Shown here piece by piece: positions 49,381 to 58,407 of a DNA stretch of 64,000 bases (positions are counted from its first letter, which is position 1; every line of letters starts with the position of its first letter). The translations under genes were made by a program, and so were the position numbers. The notes under the pieces are model-generated. The model was not told where the DNA came from. It saw nothing but the letters and a program-made list of their open reading frames with translations, and did not search any database. Origin of the DNA: JACQXM01 sp964569425 (GTDB taxonomy: Bacteria > Planctomycetota > Phycisphaerae > UBA1845); assembly GCA_964569425.1 (NCBI GenBank), contig CAZMVD010000005.1:1-64000 (forward strand), written 5' to 3'.

Positions 49381-51012
49381 ATGTCGAAACCGATTGAGCA
49401 ATGGGGAACGCGATTGGGAGTCGTGCTCGCGGTGGCGGGTTCGGCCGTGGGGTTGGGCAACTTCCTGCGCTTTCCGGGCAACGCCGCGTCCAACGGCGGC
49501 GGGGCGTTCATGATTCCCTATTTCTGCGCGCTGCTTTTTCTCGGCATTCCGATCTGCTGGGCCGAGTGGACGATGGGCAAGTATGGCGGGCGGTTCGGGT
49601 TCAATTCGGCGCCGGCGATTTTCGGGCTGCTGGGTCGCCATAAGGTATGGCGGTTTCTGGGGGTGTTCGGGCTGATCGTGCCCATCATCATTTACATGTA
49701 CTACGTACTCATCGAGTCGTGGTGCATGGGCTACGCGTGGATGTTCCTGACCAGCGGCATCGACCTGGGCAGCGACCCGGCCTTGTATGCCGAACGATGC
49801 CGGGAGTTTTTCAACGGGTTCGTGGGCGCCAATCAGGACGGATTGATGCTCGACGGCAAGATCCACAGCAGCGTGGTTATCTGGGCCATCGTTTTCGCGG
49901 TGAACTTCTTTTTCATCTACCGCGGTATTTCCAAGGGTATTGAACGCTTCTGCACGTTCGCCATGCCCCTGATGGCGATTTGCGCGTTTGCGGTGCTGAT
50001 TCGGGTGCTCACGCTGGGCACGCCCAATCCGGATCAACCGGACCTTAACGTGGTGAACGGGCTGGGCTTCATGTGGAACCCCAAGCCGGTGGGCGAAACG
50101 GGAAGCTGGATCGCCGCGCTGGCCCAACCCAAAGTCTGGATGGCCGCGGCGGGGCAGATTTTCTTCAGCCTGTCCGTGGGTTTCGGCGTGATCATCAACT
50201 ACGCGAGTTACTTGCGCAAGAAGGACGACGTGGTTCTGTCCGGGCTGACGGCGTCGGCGACGAATGAGTTTTTCGAGGTGTGCCTGGGCGGGTTAATTAC
50301 AATTCCGGCGGCCTTCGTGTTTCTGGGGGTAGCGGGCGCCGCGGCCACCGGCACCTTCGACCTGGGATTCAAGACGCTGCCCATCGTGTTTCAGTACATG
50401 CCCGGGGGTCGGTTTTTCGGCTTCTTTTTCTTCTTCATGCTCTTCCTGGCGGCGATTACCAGTTCGCTGTCGATGCTTCAGCCGGCGATTGCCTTTCTGG
50501 AGGAGTCGCTCAACATCGGGCGGCGTGCATCGGTGGCGATTCTGGGTTTCATCACCGGCCTGGGCTCGCTGTTTGTGATTTTCTTCAGCGGCGATTTGAA
50601 GGTGCTCAACTTCCTTGATGAGACCATCGGGACCATCATGATCGTTGTGCTGGCGGCTGTTCAAACGATTCTGTTCGGATGGGTGTTCGGGGTGCGGCGG
50701 GGGGTGGCCTTCGCGCACGACGGCGCCGAGATGCACCTCCCGCGGTTCTTCCCGTTCGTTATCAAGTACGTCACCCCCGCGTACCTGCTGTTCATGCTCG
50801 GCATGTGGTGCTTCCACGGCGAAGCCGGACAGTCTTCCGAGCTGAGCAAATACATCGACAAGATCCGTACCGACGACACCGTGGCCCTGGCCTTCGGCAT
50901 GGTGATGGTGGTGGCGGTGTTCCTGCTTGTGCTGATCAGCATCGGCGGCAAGCGCTGGAAGGCGGAATCCAAGGACACCGCACGGACCCTGGCGGCGGCG
51001 ACGAAGCCCTGA
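49381..51012 (+). CDS. Neurotransmitter:sodium symporter (NSS/SLC6) family transporter
   Basis: 543 residues from ATG 49381, with GGGAGG upstream. The first helix carries GVVLAVAGSAVGLGNFLRFPG, the unwound TM1 with its Na+ and substrate site. GGGAFMIPYF and EWTMGKYGGR follow. About 12 membrane helices are present, with SLSVGFGVIINYASYL in TM6 and AAITSSLSMLQPAIAFLEE in TM8. It probably imports amino acids or related amines with Na+. The next gene encodes the short subunit often found with bacterial NSS carriers. Confidence 0.93.
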   Translation: MSKPIEQWGTRLGVVLAVAGSAVGLGNFLRFPGNAASNGGGAFMIPYFCALLFLGIPICWAEWTMGKYGGRFGFNSAPAIFGLLGRHKVWRFLGVFGLIVPIIIYMYYVLIESWCMGYAWMFLTSGIDLGSDPALYAERCREFFNGFVGANQDGLMLDGKIHSSVVIWAIVFAVNFFFIYRGISKGIERFCTFAMPLMAICAFAVLIRVLTLGTPNPDQPDLNVVNGLGFMWNPKPVGETGSWIAALAQPKVWMAAAGQIFFSLSVGFGVIINYASYLRKKDDVVLSGLTASATNEFFEVCLGGLITIPAAFVFLGVAGAAATGTFDLGFKTLPIVFQYMPGGRFFGFFFFFMLFLAAITSSLSMLQPAIAFLEESLNIGRRASVAILGFITGLGSLFVIFFSGDLKVLNFLDETIGTIMIVVLAAVQTILFGWVFGVRRGVAFAHDGAEMHLPRFFPFVIKYVTPAYLLFMLGMWCFHGEAGQSSELSKYIDKIRTDDTVALAFGMVMVVAVFLLVLISIGGKRWKAESKDTARTLAAATKP

Positions 51013-51206
51013 GGGTGGCTCGAGCGGCCCCGAATGGCATGTGGAAAGGTGAAGGCGGATTTCGATGCCAGCCGCCGAAAACGAGGACGCGGAGACAGCG
51101 ATTCGGAATGGCCGCCGGAACGGATGCTCGAATCACGGAGATTCTCTTCGTTTGTCGGTCGATGAGCTAATGCGCCGCCAAGGCGGCCGTTGAATTGAGG
51201 TGTGGG

Positions 51207-51359
51207 ATGACCGCAGCCGGGTGGATTTTCATGATCTGCTCCATCGGCTTCGTGGTGGGGCTACTGGGTTATTGCTTCTACCGGGTGCTGACGAAGCCCG
51301 CCGCAGCCAATCACATGCAAGCGCCGATCGAGGTCAATACGCGCGACCGGGGCACGTAA
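51207..51359 (+). CDS. NSS transporter small subunit-like membrane protein
   Basis: 50 residues from ATG 51207. One membrane helix (GWIFMICSIGFVVGLLGYCFYRVL) is followed by a short polar tail (KPAAANHMQAP...). Such one-helix proteins, like MetS of the MetPS system, are encoded next to NSS carriers. It lies 194 bases after the transporter stop and is too short for usual gene finders. The role is inferred from size, topology and position. Confidence 0.72.
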   Translation: MTAAGWIFMICSIGFVVGLLGYCFYRVLTKPAAANHMQAPIEVNTRDRGT

Positions 51360-51470
51360 GCGGCTGGGCACGCCGTTCGCGGCACCGTGGAGTCTTGGAA
51401 GTTGGCGTCGGAAGGCGAAACGCCGGCTGCCGGTAGAAGAAGCTGTGGGACGGACACGCCAACTCGTCAG

Positions 51471-51488
51471 ACCGGCCGGAAAGCCGGT
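51471..51488. repeat. ACCGGC/GCCGGT hairpin repeat
   Basis: ACCGGC-CGGAAA-GCCGGT followed by GCTACAG, in the gap after the NSS small subunit. It resembles the hairpins at 20427 and 25109 in both stem and following sequence. Confidence 0.6.
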
Positions 51489-51523
51489 GCTACAGCGCCC
51501 CTGATGACGCTTACAGCAGGCAG

Positions 51524-52435
51524 CTAGGGTTCTTTTTTTTCGTCTTCTTTCTTTTTTCCGGGCAGCAGGCCCTTGAGCCCTTCGCCCACTTTTCTGCCGG
51601 CTTCCGATCCGGTGGTTCCTACGCCTTCGAGCAGATCCTTTCCGGCGGTCCCCAGTTGTTTGACTTCGCCGCCGACGGTAGCGGTGACATTGCCGACCAC
51701 CGTGACGGCGCTGCCGCCGAGGCTGCGCAGGCCATCGAGCCCGGCGGATAGTTCTCCGGTGATCTCGGCCGGGAGCACGCCGCCCGCCTTGGACACCACG
51801 GCCGCGAGGATGGCCTTGGTGAGGATAGCGCTCAGTTCCGCAAGCTGTACGCCGCCGGCGGAGTCGGAACCGATGTCCTTCAATTCAATGCGTTCGATCT
51901 TCACGGGCATGCTGGTGGATCCGCCGCCGATGCCGAGCATGTCCACGGTCACGGTGACGTCGCTGATGACGGCCTGCGCGATGACAAACTTTTTGCCGCT
52001 TTCTTGTTTGGCAGCCGGTTTGGGGGCAGCTTCCGCAGACTCGAATTTCTTGAGTCCGTCGAGAATCGTCTGGTAGTTGGAACGGCCCTGCTTTCGCTCC
52101 AGGCTCATATCGATGCCGCTGAGGGTCAGCTCGGGCACCTCGACGCGGTCGCTCATGAGTGAGCCGAGTGTCACGGCCACGCGGCCATCGTCCATGCGCA
52201 GAAAGTGGGGCGAGGTGAACCCTTCGGGGTTGGCCACGTCGAGCGCGCTCATGCCGACGCGGCCGGAGAGCAGGCCTACATCCATCGAGCCGAGCGTGGT
52301 CTGGACGCCCAGGGCGTAGGTTCCTGCGGTTTCCACGCCGACGCGGGCGATGCGGTCGATGCCCAACAGGGCGGCGGCGACTAGCACGATCACGGCGATC
52401 ACGCCGCCGATCAGAAACTTCTTAGCTTTTTTCAT
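51524..52435 (-). CDS. AsmA-like inner-membrane-anchored protein
   Basis: 303 residues from ATG 52435. The N-terminal helix KKFLIGGVIAVIVLVAAALLGIDRIARVGVE is typical of AsmA/TamB-like proteins. VQTTLGSMDVGLLSGRVGMSALDVANPEGF follows, a common AsmA start region. The middle is beta-rich (VISDVTVTVDML, MPVKIERIELKDI), and the tail is a Gly/Lys-rich segment ending in KKEDEKKEP. AsmA-like proteins span the envelope and may carry lipid. The specific role here is unknown. Confidence 0.72.
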   Translation of the reverse strand: MKKAKKFLIGGVIAVIVLVAAALLGIDRIARVGVETAGTYALGVQTTLGSMDVGLLSGRVGMSALDVANPEGFTSPHFLRMDDGRVAVTLGSLMSDRVEVPELTLSGIDMSLERKQGRSNYQTILDGLKKFESAEAAPKPAAKQESGKKFVIAQAVISDVTVTVDMLGIGGGSTSMPVKIERIELKDIGSDSAGGVQLAELSAILTKAILAAVVSKAGGVLPAEITGELSAGLDGLRSLGGSAVTVVGNVTATVGGEVKQLGTAGKDLLEGVGTTGSEAGRKVGEGLKGLLPGKKKEDEKKEP

Positions 52436-52649
52436 TGCGGTTCTCCCGTTGAATAGGGCTCCATGATACTCCACGGCCATGCGGGGGGTACAGAGCGCGC
52501 GGCAGGAGCCTTCGGTATCAAGTTTCGAAGGGGCCCAACCTTCTGCGATTACCGGGCACGGAACTGCGGATTCCGCCTTTCGCTGGGAAGGGTACGTCAA
52601 CCATGATGGGATGAGTGCCAGGCGCCGCCTAGCAGGAACGGTCGGGGCC

Positions 52650-52730
52650 TCAGCCGCCGCCGCGATTGGCCACGATGAAGAAAACCGCCGCCGCGGCAAG
52701 TATTCCGAACAATATCGACGACCAGTCCAT
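52650..52730 (-). CDS. 26-residue single-helix membrane peptide
   Basis: ATG 52730 to TGA 52650, beginning MDWSSILFGILAAAAVFFIV and ending ANRGGG. It is one hydrophobic helix with a short polar end. AAGG lies about 9 bases upstream of the start. It lies alone between the AsmA-like gene and the RNase HII-like gene. Short one-helix proteins are common and hard to verify, so this is tentative. Confidence 0.4.
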   Translation of the reverse strand: MDWSSILFGILAAAAVFFIVANRGGG

Positions 52731-52983
52731 GGGCAACGCCTTTCTTTACAAGGGAACGGACCGGCCATGCGAACGACGCGGCGTGCCGGTATCCGATGCC
52801 GCGGGATTATAGGGGGCACGATCGGCTTCGACCGGTGGCGGTAAACCTGCCGCGTGGCGGGACTCTCGGCAATACTCCCGGGGTTCCAGTCGTGCGGTGC
52901 CTGATCTTGATGTCGGGGTCGCGCGGCTTGACCGTTGGGAATTCGCCGCTATCGATAGGGCTATTCCCAAGGGGACAGGTTGG

Positions 52984-53946
52984 ATGGCGATTGTTGCGGG
53001 TATCGATGAAGCCGGGTACGGCCCGACGCTGGGGCCGCTGGTGGTGTGCGGCACGGCATTCCGCGTGCCCGACGACCGGCTCGACGCCTCGCTATGGGAT
53101 GTGTTACGCGCTTCATGCACCGTGGACGTCTCGCGCCACGGGCACCGCCTGCCCATCGCCGACAGCAAGAAGCTGCACCGCGGGCGTGACGGGTTGGCGC
53201 TGCTGGAGCGCACGGCGCTGGTAATGCTGGCCGCGATCGGCCGGCGGCCGGCAACGATTAGGGAACTGGTGCAGGAAATGAGCCCGGCGGCGGAAGAGAT
53301 GTTCCGCTCCTACGCATGGTACACTTTCGGCGACCTGCCGCTGCCCCTGTCGCCGGACACGGGCGATTTGGGCACGCGGGCCACGGCCGTGAAACGTGAT
53401 TGCCGGCGCAATGGGGTCGAATGGTTGGGCGCGATTTCAGAGTTGCTTCCTGAGGGGCACTTCAACCGGTTGGTGAACCACACGCAGAACAAGGCGGTGG
53501 TGCTCCTGGGTCTGGTGCTGCGCGTGGCGGAGCGTTTGCGTGCCTTGGCTCCGCATGAGCCGATCCGCATCTGTGTCGATCGGCTGGGAGGGCGGCAGCA
53601 TTATCGCGAGGCATTGTGCACATCCTGGCCGACGCATGAGTTGCGCATACTGGAGGAGACGGACGCGCGCAGCGCGTACCGACTGGACAGGCAAGGGTCG
53701 GTCTGGGAGGTGGAGTTTGCGGTAGGCGGGGAGTCGCGGCACCTGCCGGTTGCGTTGGCCAGTGTATTCGCCAAGTACCTGCGTGAGGCTTGCATGTACT
53801 TGTTCAACGCCTATTGGGGGCAACATGCGGATGCCCCGGGGCCGACTGCGGGTTACTACACCGATGCCCAACGCTGGTTGCGAGAAGCCGGTCCGCTGCT
53901 GGACCAGCTTGGGGTAGACCGCCGCATGTTGATCCGCGACCGCTGA
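52984..53946 (+). CDS. RNase HII-like protein
   Basis: 320 residues from ATG 52984 (a GTG at 52897 would add 29 residues). IVAGIDEAGYGPTLGPLVV matches the RNase HII active-site motif GIDEAGRGPxxGP with Tyr for Arg. IADSKKLHR matches DSKKL, ICVDRLGGRQHY supplies a further Asp, and LASVFAKYLRE parallels ASxxAKxxRD. So it is a divergent member of the RNase H superfamily, longer than RNase HII by about 100 residues. It may cut RNA-DNA hybrids or have another substrate. Confidence 0.75.
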   Translation: MAIVAGIDEAGYGPTLGPLVVCGTAFRVPDDRLDASLWDVLRASCTVDVSRHGHRLPIADSKKLHRGRDGLALLERTALVMLAAIGRRPATIRELVQEMSPAAEEMFRSYAWYTFGDLPLPLSPDTGDLGTRATAVKRDCRRNGVEWLGAISELLPEGHFNRLVNHTQNKAVVLLGLVLRVAERLRALAPHEPIRICVDRLGGRQHYREALCTSWPTHELRILEETDARSAYRLDRQGSVWEVEFAVGGESRHLPVALASVFAKYLREACMYLFNAYWGQHADAPGPTAGYYTDAQRWLREAGPLLDQLGVDRRMLIRDR

Positions 53947-54153
53947 TCCGGGGCACCGGGGTCTGATCGGCTTGAGGGACACTTGACCGGGCGCTACAAT
54001 CCCCCCTGACCAGGCGAGGCTGCGAACGCTGACCAGGGCGCATGACGTCGCGCCACGAATTGATGCGCAGGCCGACCCCTCGGGCAGCCCAGAAAGCGTT
54101 CAATCCTCGACTCTTCGTTTCGGGCCGATCTTGTTCTTAGAGGAGGTACGCCC

Positions 54154-54855
54154 ATGCAAACGACAGCCGAAACCCTACTGTTGCAGGATGTATTGAAACA
54201 TGCCGTGGACGGCATCCTGGTCATCGACCGCGAAAGGCGGTTTGTCGCCTTCTCGGACGCCTGTGAACGCATCACGGGCTTTGCCCGCGAAAGCGTTCTG
54301 GGCGCCCAGTGCCGCTGCCACGACCTCACCGATTGCCACGACCGGCATGGCCGTTCGCTGGCCGGGGCCTTGTGCCCCTCCCTCAAAATCTTCCGCGGGG
54401 ATATCCCCTCGGCACGCCAGCGCATGAGCATCCGGCGCGATGACGGCACCCAGGTTTGGGTGGAGACCACCTATTCACCCGTTCCTGACGCCGCCGGCCG
54501 CATCACCGCCGTGCTCGGCGTCATGCGCGACATCACCGATCAGCACGAACGGGAAGAGGAACTCCGCGAAGCCGCGCTGAGGAATGGCAACGGCCAGCCT
54601 TCGCCGTCCGATGCTCGACATGGGCCGGCCGAATCGGTTTTGCAGCCGGCGGACGACCCCTTGACCAATTCGCAGTCCCTGGACGTCCGCCTCGCAGCAC
54701 TGGAGCGACAGACCATTCTCTCCGCCCTGCAACAGGCGGGTGGGCAACGGACCGAGGCGGCCCGCCGGCTGGGCGTCTCGCGCAGTCGGCTTTATCGCCG
54801 CATGGAGGCCCTCGGCATCCTCACCCACAAGACACCGGGAGACGCCCCCGCGTGA
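54154..54855 (+). CDS. PAS domain with Fis-type DNA-binding domain regulator
   Basis: 233 residues, with AGAGGAGGT ahead of ATG 54154. A PAS domain covers about residues 10-125 and contains a Cys cluster at 53, 55, 61 and 74 (AQCRCHDLTDC and GALCPS), which could bind metal or sense redox state. A linker follows, then a Fis-type helix-turn-helix (ALQQAGGQRTEAARRLGVSRSRLYRRM, about 190-218). There is no AAA+ domain, so it is a stand-alone regulator rather than a sigma-54 activator. It overlaps the methyltransferase gene (GTGA). Confidence 0.85.
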   Translation: MQTTAETLLLQDVLKHAVDGILVIDRERRFVAFSDACERITGFARESVLGAQCRCHDLTDCHDRHGRSLAGALCPSLKIFRGDIPSARQRMSIRRDDGTQVWVETTYSPVPDAAGRITAVLGVMRDITDQHEREEELREAALRNGNGQPSPSDARHGPAESVLQPADDPLTNSQSLDVRLAALERQTILSALQQAGGQRTEAARRLGVSRSRLYRRMEALGILTHKTPGDAPA

Positions 54856-55757
54856 ACTCCCCGGCAACTGTCGGCCGTGCCGCGTCAGTGGGGCGGGCCT
54901 CCGTGCCCGCGCCCCAAGCCCACCACCCCGCCGCGCCGTGCGCGGACCGGCCGGCGCCCGACAACATCGTCTGCGGTGACAATCTCGAGGTCATGCGCCG
55001 CCTGCCGGACGGGGCGTGCGACCTCATCTACGCCGATCCGCCCTTCTTCTCCCGCCGGCTGCTGCGCGCGTCGGGCGACGATTCCTGGGCGTTTGATGAT
55101 CGCTTTCCGGGCGGCGCCGAAGCCTACCTGGACGACCTCCGACCCCGCCTGGCCGAAATGCGCCGGCTCCTGTCCCCTGCGGGTTCAATGTACGTTCACC
55201 TCGACGCGCGGATTGTCCATTATGTGAAGGTCATGCTGGACGGTTTGTTCGGCGAGCGTTGCTTTCTCAACGAGATTATCTGGCAGTATCGCAGCGGCGG
55301 GCGGCCCGGGCGCTGGTTTCCGCGGAAACACGACACGCTGCTGTTGTACGTCAAACAGCCGGGCCGGCACACGTTTCACTGTCAGCGCGGGGGCGCGTAT
55401 CGCACGCGTGACCTGTGTGTTTCCGCCGATGGACGACCCTACAAGTCCACGCGCCGCGGACCGATCTACTTTCACCCTGATGGTCCGGCGGTGTCGGACG
55501 TGTGGGATATTGCGTTCCTTTCTACCGTTTCGGCGCAGCGCACGGGGTATCCGACGCAGAAGCCCGAGGCGCTGCTGGAGCGGGTGATCGGCGCCAGCTC
55601 TTCGCCCGGCGACGTGGTGGGGGACTTCTATTGCGGCAGCGGAACGGCGCTGGCGGTAGCGCGGCGCCTGGGCCGCCGCTGGCTGGGGTGCGACATCAAT
55701 TCCGCCGCCGTGGCGCTCGCGCAGCGCCGGGTAGACGCGGCCGCAATCGCAGAGTGA
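54852..55757 (+). CDS. DNA methyltransferase, class beta (N6-adenine or N4-cytosine)
   Basis: 301 residues from GTG 54852, overlapping the previous stop. Motif IV is DPPF (YADPPFFSRRL, residues 62-65). The FxGxG SAM motif comes late (GDFYCGSGTALAVARRLGRRWLGCDI), so the order is IV then I, the beta class. GYPTQKPEALLERVI is a usual element before motif I. There is no restriction enzyme nearby, so it may be an orphan methylase that marks DNA, possibly under control of the coupled PAS-Fis protein. The DNA target is unknown. Confidence 0.9.
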   Translation: MNSPATVGRAASVGRASVPAPQAHHPAAPCADRPAPDNIVCGDNLEVMRRLPDGACDLIYADPPFFSRRLLRASGDDSWAFDDRFPGGAEAYLDDLRPRLAEMRRLLSPAGSMYVHLDARIVHYVKVMLDGLFGERCFLNEIIWQYRSGGRPGRWFPRKHDTLLLYVKQPGRHTFHCQRGGAYRTRDLCVSADGRPYKSTRRGPIYFHPDGPAVSDVWDIAFLSTVSAQRTGYPTQKPEALLERVIGASSSPGDVVGDFYCGSGTALAVARRLGRRWLGCDINSAAVALAQRRVDAAAIAE

Positions 55758-55764
55758 CAACGTC

Positions 55765-56175
55765 ATGGCACGACAGCGCAGCGACGATCCTCGCGCCTCG
55801 ATGGAGTTTTGGGGCCTGCATTCGGGCACGCGAGCCTGGGTCGGCGGACACAACCACGAGGCCAAAGCAGCCCTCGAACCATTCCTCAACGGCGTGCAAC
55901 GCCCCCCCGAAGGCCCCCTGGACATTGCCTTCATCGCTCCCCTCTCCGTCGACGAAGGACTCTACTTCGCCGGAAAGCTCGCCCTCCGCCTGACCCCCGC
56001 GGCCGCGGTCTGGATCGTGTATCCCCGAAGCCAGACCCCCCAGGCCGCCGCCTACTCCGGCACGCTCGACGACCTGGTGCTGGGCATGTTCCAGCGCGGC
56101 TATGTCGAACAGGGGACGGCGTCGGTCAGCGAGGCGTTTACTTCGCGCGGCTTTCGCCTGGAGGGGATGTTTTGA
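55765..56175 (+). CDS. Hypothetical protein
   Basis: 136 residues from ATG 55765, 7 bases after the methyltransferase stop, so likely in the same unit. LDIAFIAPLSVDEGLYFAGKLALRLTPAAAVWIVYPR gives an alpha/beta core, and GYVEQGTASVSEAFTSRGFRLEG is a second conserved-looking block. The strand-helix pattern recalls DUF3052-type proteins, but I cannot confirm the family. No signal peptide or membrane segment is seen, so it is probably cytosolic. Confidence 0.55.
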   Translation: MARQRSDDPRASMEFWGLHSGTRAWVGGHNHEAKAALEPFLNGVQRPPEGPLDIAFIAPLSVDEGLYFAGKLALRLTPAAAVWIVYPRSQTPQAAAYSGTLDDLVLGMFQRGYVEQGTASVSEAFTSRGFRLEGMF

Positions 56176-56309
56176 GTGGCAAGGGCGAACGGCCATCGAT
56201 CAGATTGCGGTGCGCGGTTGGATGCCATCTGGGAATGATGATCGCCACCCGGCGGTTACGATCTTCGGAAGGCGATGATTCAGGATTCACTTGAGAGAGG
56301 AGAACACAC

Positions 56310-56669
56310 ATGGGCCGACCGGTTGTGAACTGGCAGATCGTCACCCGTAACCCCGACCGCCTGGCCGACTTCTATGGGAGGCTCTTCGGCTGGCGGATGA
56401 CCACGGAGCCTTCGCTCGGGTGTCGAATGGTAGACACCTGCGCCGAGAGCGGTATTGGCGGAAGCATATGGCCGGCTCCGCCGGAGGCGAACAGCTTCGT
56501 CCAGCTCTTCGTCGAGGTCGACGACGTGGCCGACTATGTTCGAAGGGCCACAGATTCGGGCGCTAAAATCATCATTCGGCCGCAGCCGTTGCCCGACGGC
56601 GGCCAGTTGGCCATTTTGCACGATCCGGAGGGGATAGCCTTTGGGATGTACAAGCCACCGCCCGATTGA
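56310..56669 (+). CDS. VOC superfamily (glyoxalase/bleomycin resistance-like) protein
   Basis: 119 residues, with GAGAGGAG ahead of ATG 56310. VVNWQIVTRNPDRLADFYGRLFGWRM is the VOC N-terminal repeat, and FVQLFVEVDDVADYVRRATDSGAKII with DPEGIAFGMYKP is the second. These small proteins dimerise around a metal site, but the ligands are not clearly visible here. Function unknown. Confidence 0.88.
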   Translation: MGRPVVNWQIVTRNPDRLADFYGRLFGWRMTTEPSLGCRMVDTCAESGIGGSIWPAPPEANSFVQLFVEVDDVADYVRRATDSGAKIIIRPQPLPDGGQLAILHDPEGIAFGMYKPPPD

Positions 56670-56909
56670 CAAGTTGGTGCAGGCGAACAGCACTGGAAAG
56701 ACGTTCCCGGGCTTCTGCCGAGCCCTTGATGAAAGGCAAGAGGTGTTGCCGTACGGCCCCGCTTGTCCCTTCGGTTGCCCACCTCCGAGGCCAACCGGCG
56801 CGGGAGTCGTGGCGAGAGATCGACCAAGAGGCCGGCACATGCCGGCTAAAGCGCTTTCATCCAGCCATACCCGCCGGGGCGGCGGCTGGATGCTTCCACT
56901 CACTGCGAC

Positions 56910-57146
56910 TTAAGTCAGCAATTTCTTGATGTCTTCCTGGGTGATGCGGCTGGTTTTCTTGTCGAGCTTGCGGCTCGCCCAGCTCATGACCGCCGGCGTA
57001 TAGGGGAATTTGCCGGTCTTGAGCTTTGCCATCATGAACAGGTCGCGTCGGTGGCGCTCGGCGGCCTTGAGTGCCGAGTTTTCCAGTTTGGTTTCCGCCG
57101 CATCGCTTCGTCGGCGGATTTGCTTTTCCATACGTCCTACGGCCAT
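56910..57146 (-). CDS. Small basic protein, hypothetical
   Basis: 78 residues, with GAGGAGTG 8 bases before ATG 57146. It is rich in Lys and Arg (22 of 78), helical, and ends KTSRITQEDIKKLLT. There is no membrane segment. The composition suggests nucleic-acid or ribosome contact, but no family is recognised. Confidence 0.65.
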   Translation of the reverse strand: MAVGRMEKQIRRRSDAAETKLENSALKAAERHRRDLFMMAKLKTGKFPYTPAVMSWASRKLDKKTSRITQEDIKKLLT

Positions 57147-57369
57147 AGTCGTTTCACTCCTCGCAGATCACTCAAACGAAGCCGTCATTGTCGAGATCAT
57201 CCGCCGGTCGGTCAAGGGATTGGAGGGAAAAATACGAAAACACCCAGAAGTGCCACGTTATTTGGAATGCCTATGCACCACCCCCAACGGGCCGCGCGTT
57301 TGTGCCCACCACGCCAGGTCGCACTCGAATCGGCCAATGGAAGCCTTGACGTATGGTGCCAGCCGCCGA

Positions 57370-58299
57370 TCAGCCCCCAGCGGCACGCGGCGCCCGCTGG
57401 CGCAGCAGCCATCCCACTGCGCAAGACCCGAATAGCCCCATCACACCCATGGCCAGGTAGGCGGCCATGCGGATCGACCGCACAGTCTCGTTCAGCTCCC
57501 GTCCCAGCCCCGGCATCCACGCGGTGGACTCAGCCAGTGCCGCCGCCGCTGCATTTACCCGGTCCGCCGAATTCCGCAACTCCTGCACCGGCAATGCTGC
57601 CAGCGTGGACCGCACGTCCATAACCGCCGCAACGGTCTTCTCCGTGGCTTTGCCAATCGCCGGCTCCGCCTGCACGATCACCTCTTTGACCCGCTCGCTC
57701 ACCGCCTCCGTCTGGGCGAGCACCCTGTTCAGCCGCTCCACTTCCAGCGAAGCCACGTGTCGTTCGATCTGCACCGCCGCCCGACCCAGCGCCGCCAGTA
57801 TCTCTGTAGTGTCCATCGCTTCGGCGTTCTTCCGCAACGCTGCGCTGGCGGCCACCAGGTTCGCGCTCATGACCTTGAACTCACCCGGATCCAGCGCATC
57901 CAACCGCTCCGAGAGCTTCTCGACCGCGGTGGCCAGGTTAGATGTCAGCCGGTTCCACTCCTCCACGTCCACCTCGCGCAGCACCGACTGGGCCTGCTCC
58001 CACGTCTGCATGCGCCGTTCCGTTTCCGGGATGAGCCCGGTCGGGTCGACCTTACCCAACACAGTTCGCGTGGCCGTGCCGCCCCGCTCCACCACCTTCC
58101 CGGCGGTTTGGCAGCCGCCCGTCGCGCCCAGCATGACGATCGCCAGCGCGTGAATCTTCCAATTTGCCCTCCCTGCTCTCAGAACAAAACGTTGACCGAA
58201 ACCAGCGCCACGCTCCCCCCGCCGCGCCGACCCGCCGCACGGCGCATCGCCGATTCGCCCCGCGTCGGCACCCCCTTTTCGTCCAATGGCTGTCTGCAT
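57370..58299 (-). CDS. Putative lipoprotein with long coiled coil and C-terminal membrane helix
   Basis: 309 residues from ATG 58299, with GGAG 9 bases upstream; ATG 58314 and 58380 are alternatives. HALAIVMLGATGGC is a possible lipobox, although about 45 residues precede it. The region of about 90-260 is helical and acidic with heptad-like repeats (VEKLSERLDALDPGEFKVMSANLVAASAAL). AAYLAMGVMGLFGSCAVGWLL near the C-terminus is a membrane helix, then a basic end. This layout, with anchors at both ends, would span the periplasm. It is similar in style to coiled-coil MlaD-type tethers but has no MCE domain. Confidence 0.6.
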   Translation of the reverse strand: MQTAIGRKGGADAGRIGDAPCGGSARRGERGAGFGQRFVLRAGRANWKIHALAIVMLGATGGCQTAGKVVERGGTATRTVLGKVDPTGLIPETERRMQTWEQAQSVLREVDVEEWNRLTSNLATAVEKLSERLDALDPGEFKVMSANLVAASAALRKNAEAMDTTEILAALGRAAVQIERHVASLEVERLNRVLAQTEAVSERVKEVIVQAEPAIGKATEKTVAAVMDVRSTLAALPVQELRNSADRVNAAAAALAESTAWMPGLGRELNETVRSIRMAAYLAMGVMGLFGSCAVGWLLRQRAPRAAGG

Positions 58300-58407
58300 C
58301 TCGCTTGACTCCATTCGAAATGGAACGGCCGCGCGGGCGGTCAGACCCCTGTCCCCGCGGCGGCCCATCCGATGGTTCATCGAATCCGTCAGGATTCTAT
58401 AACGACA

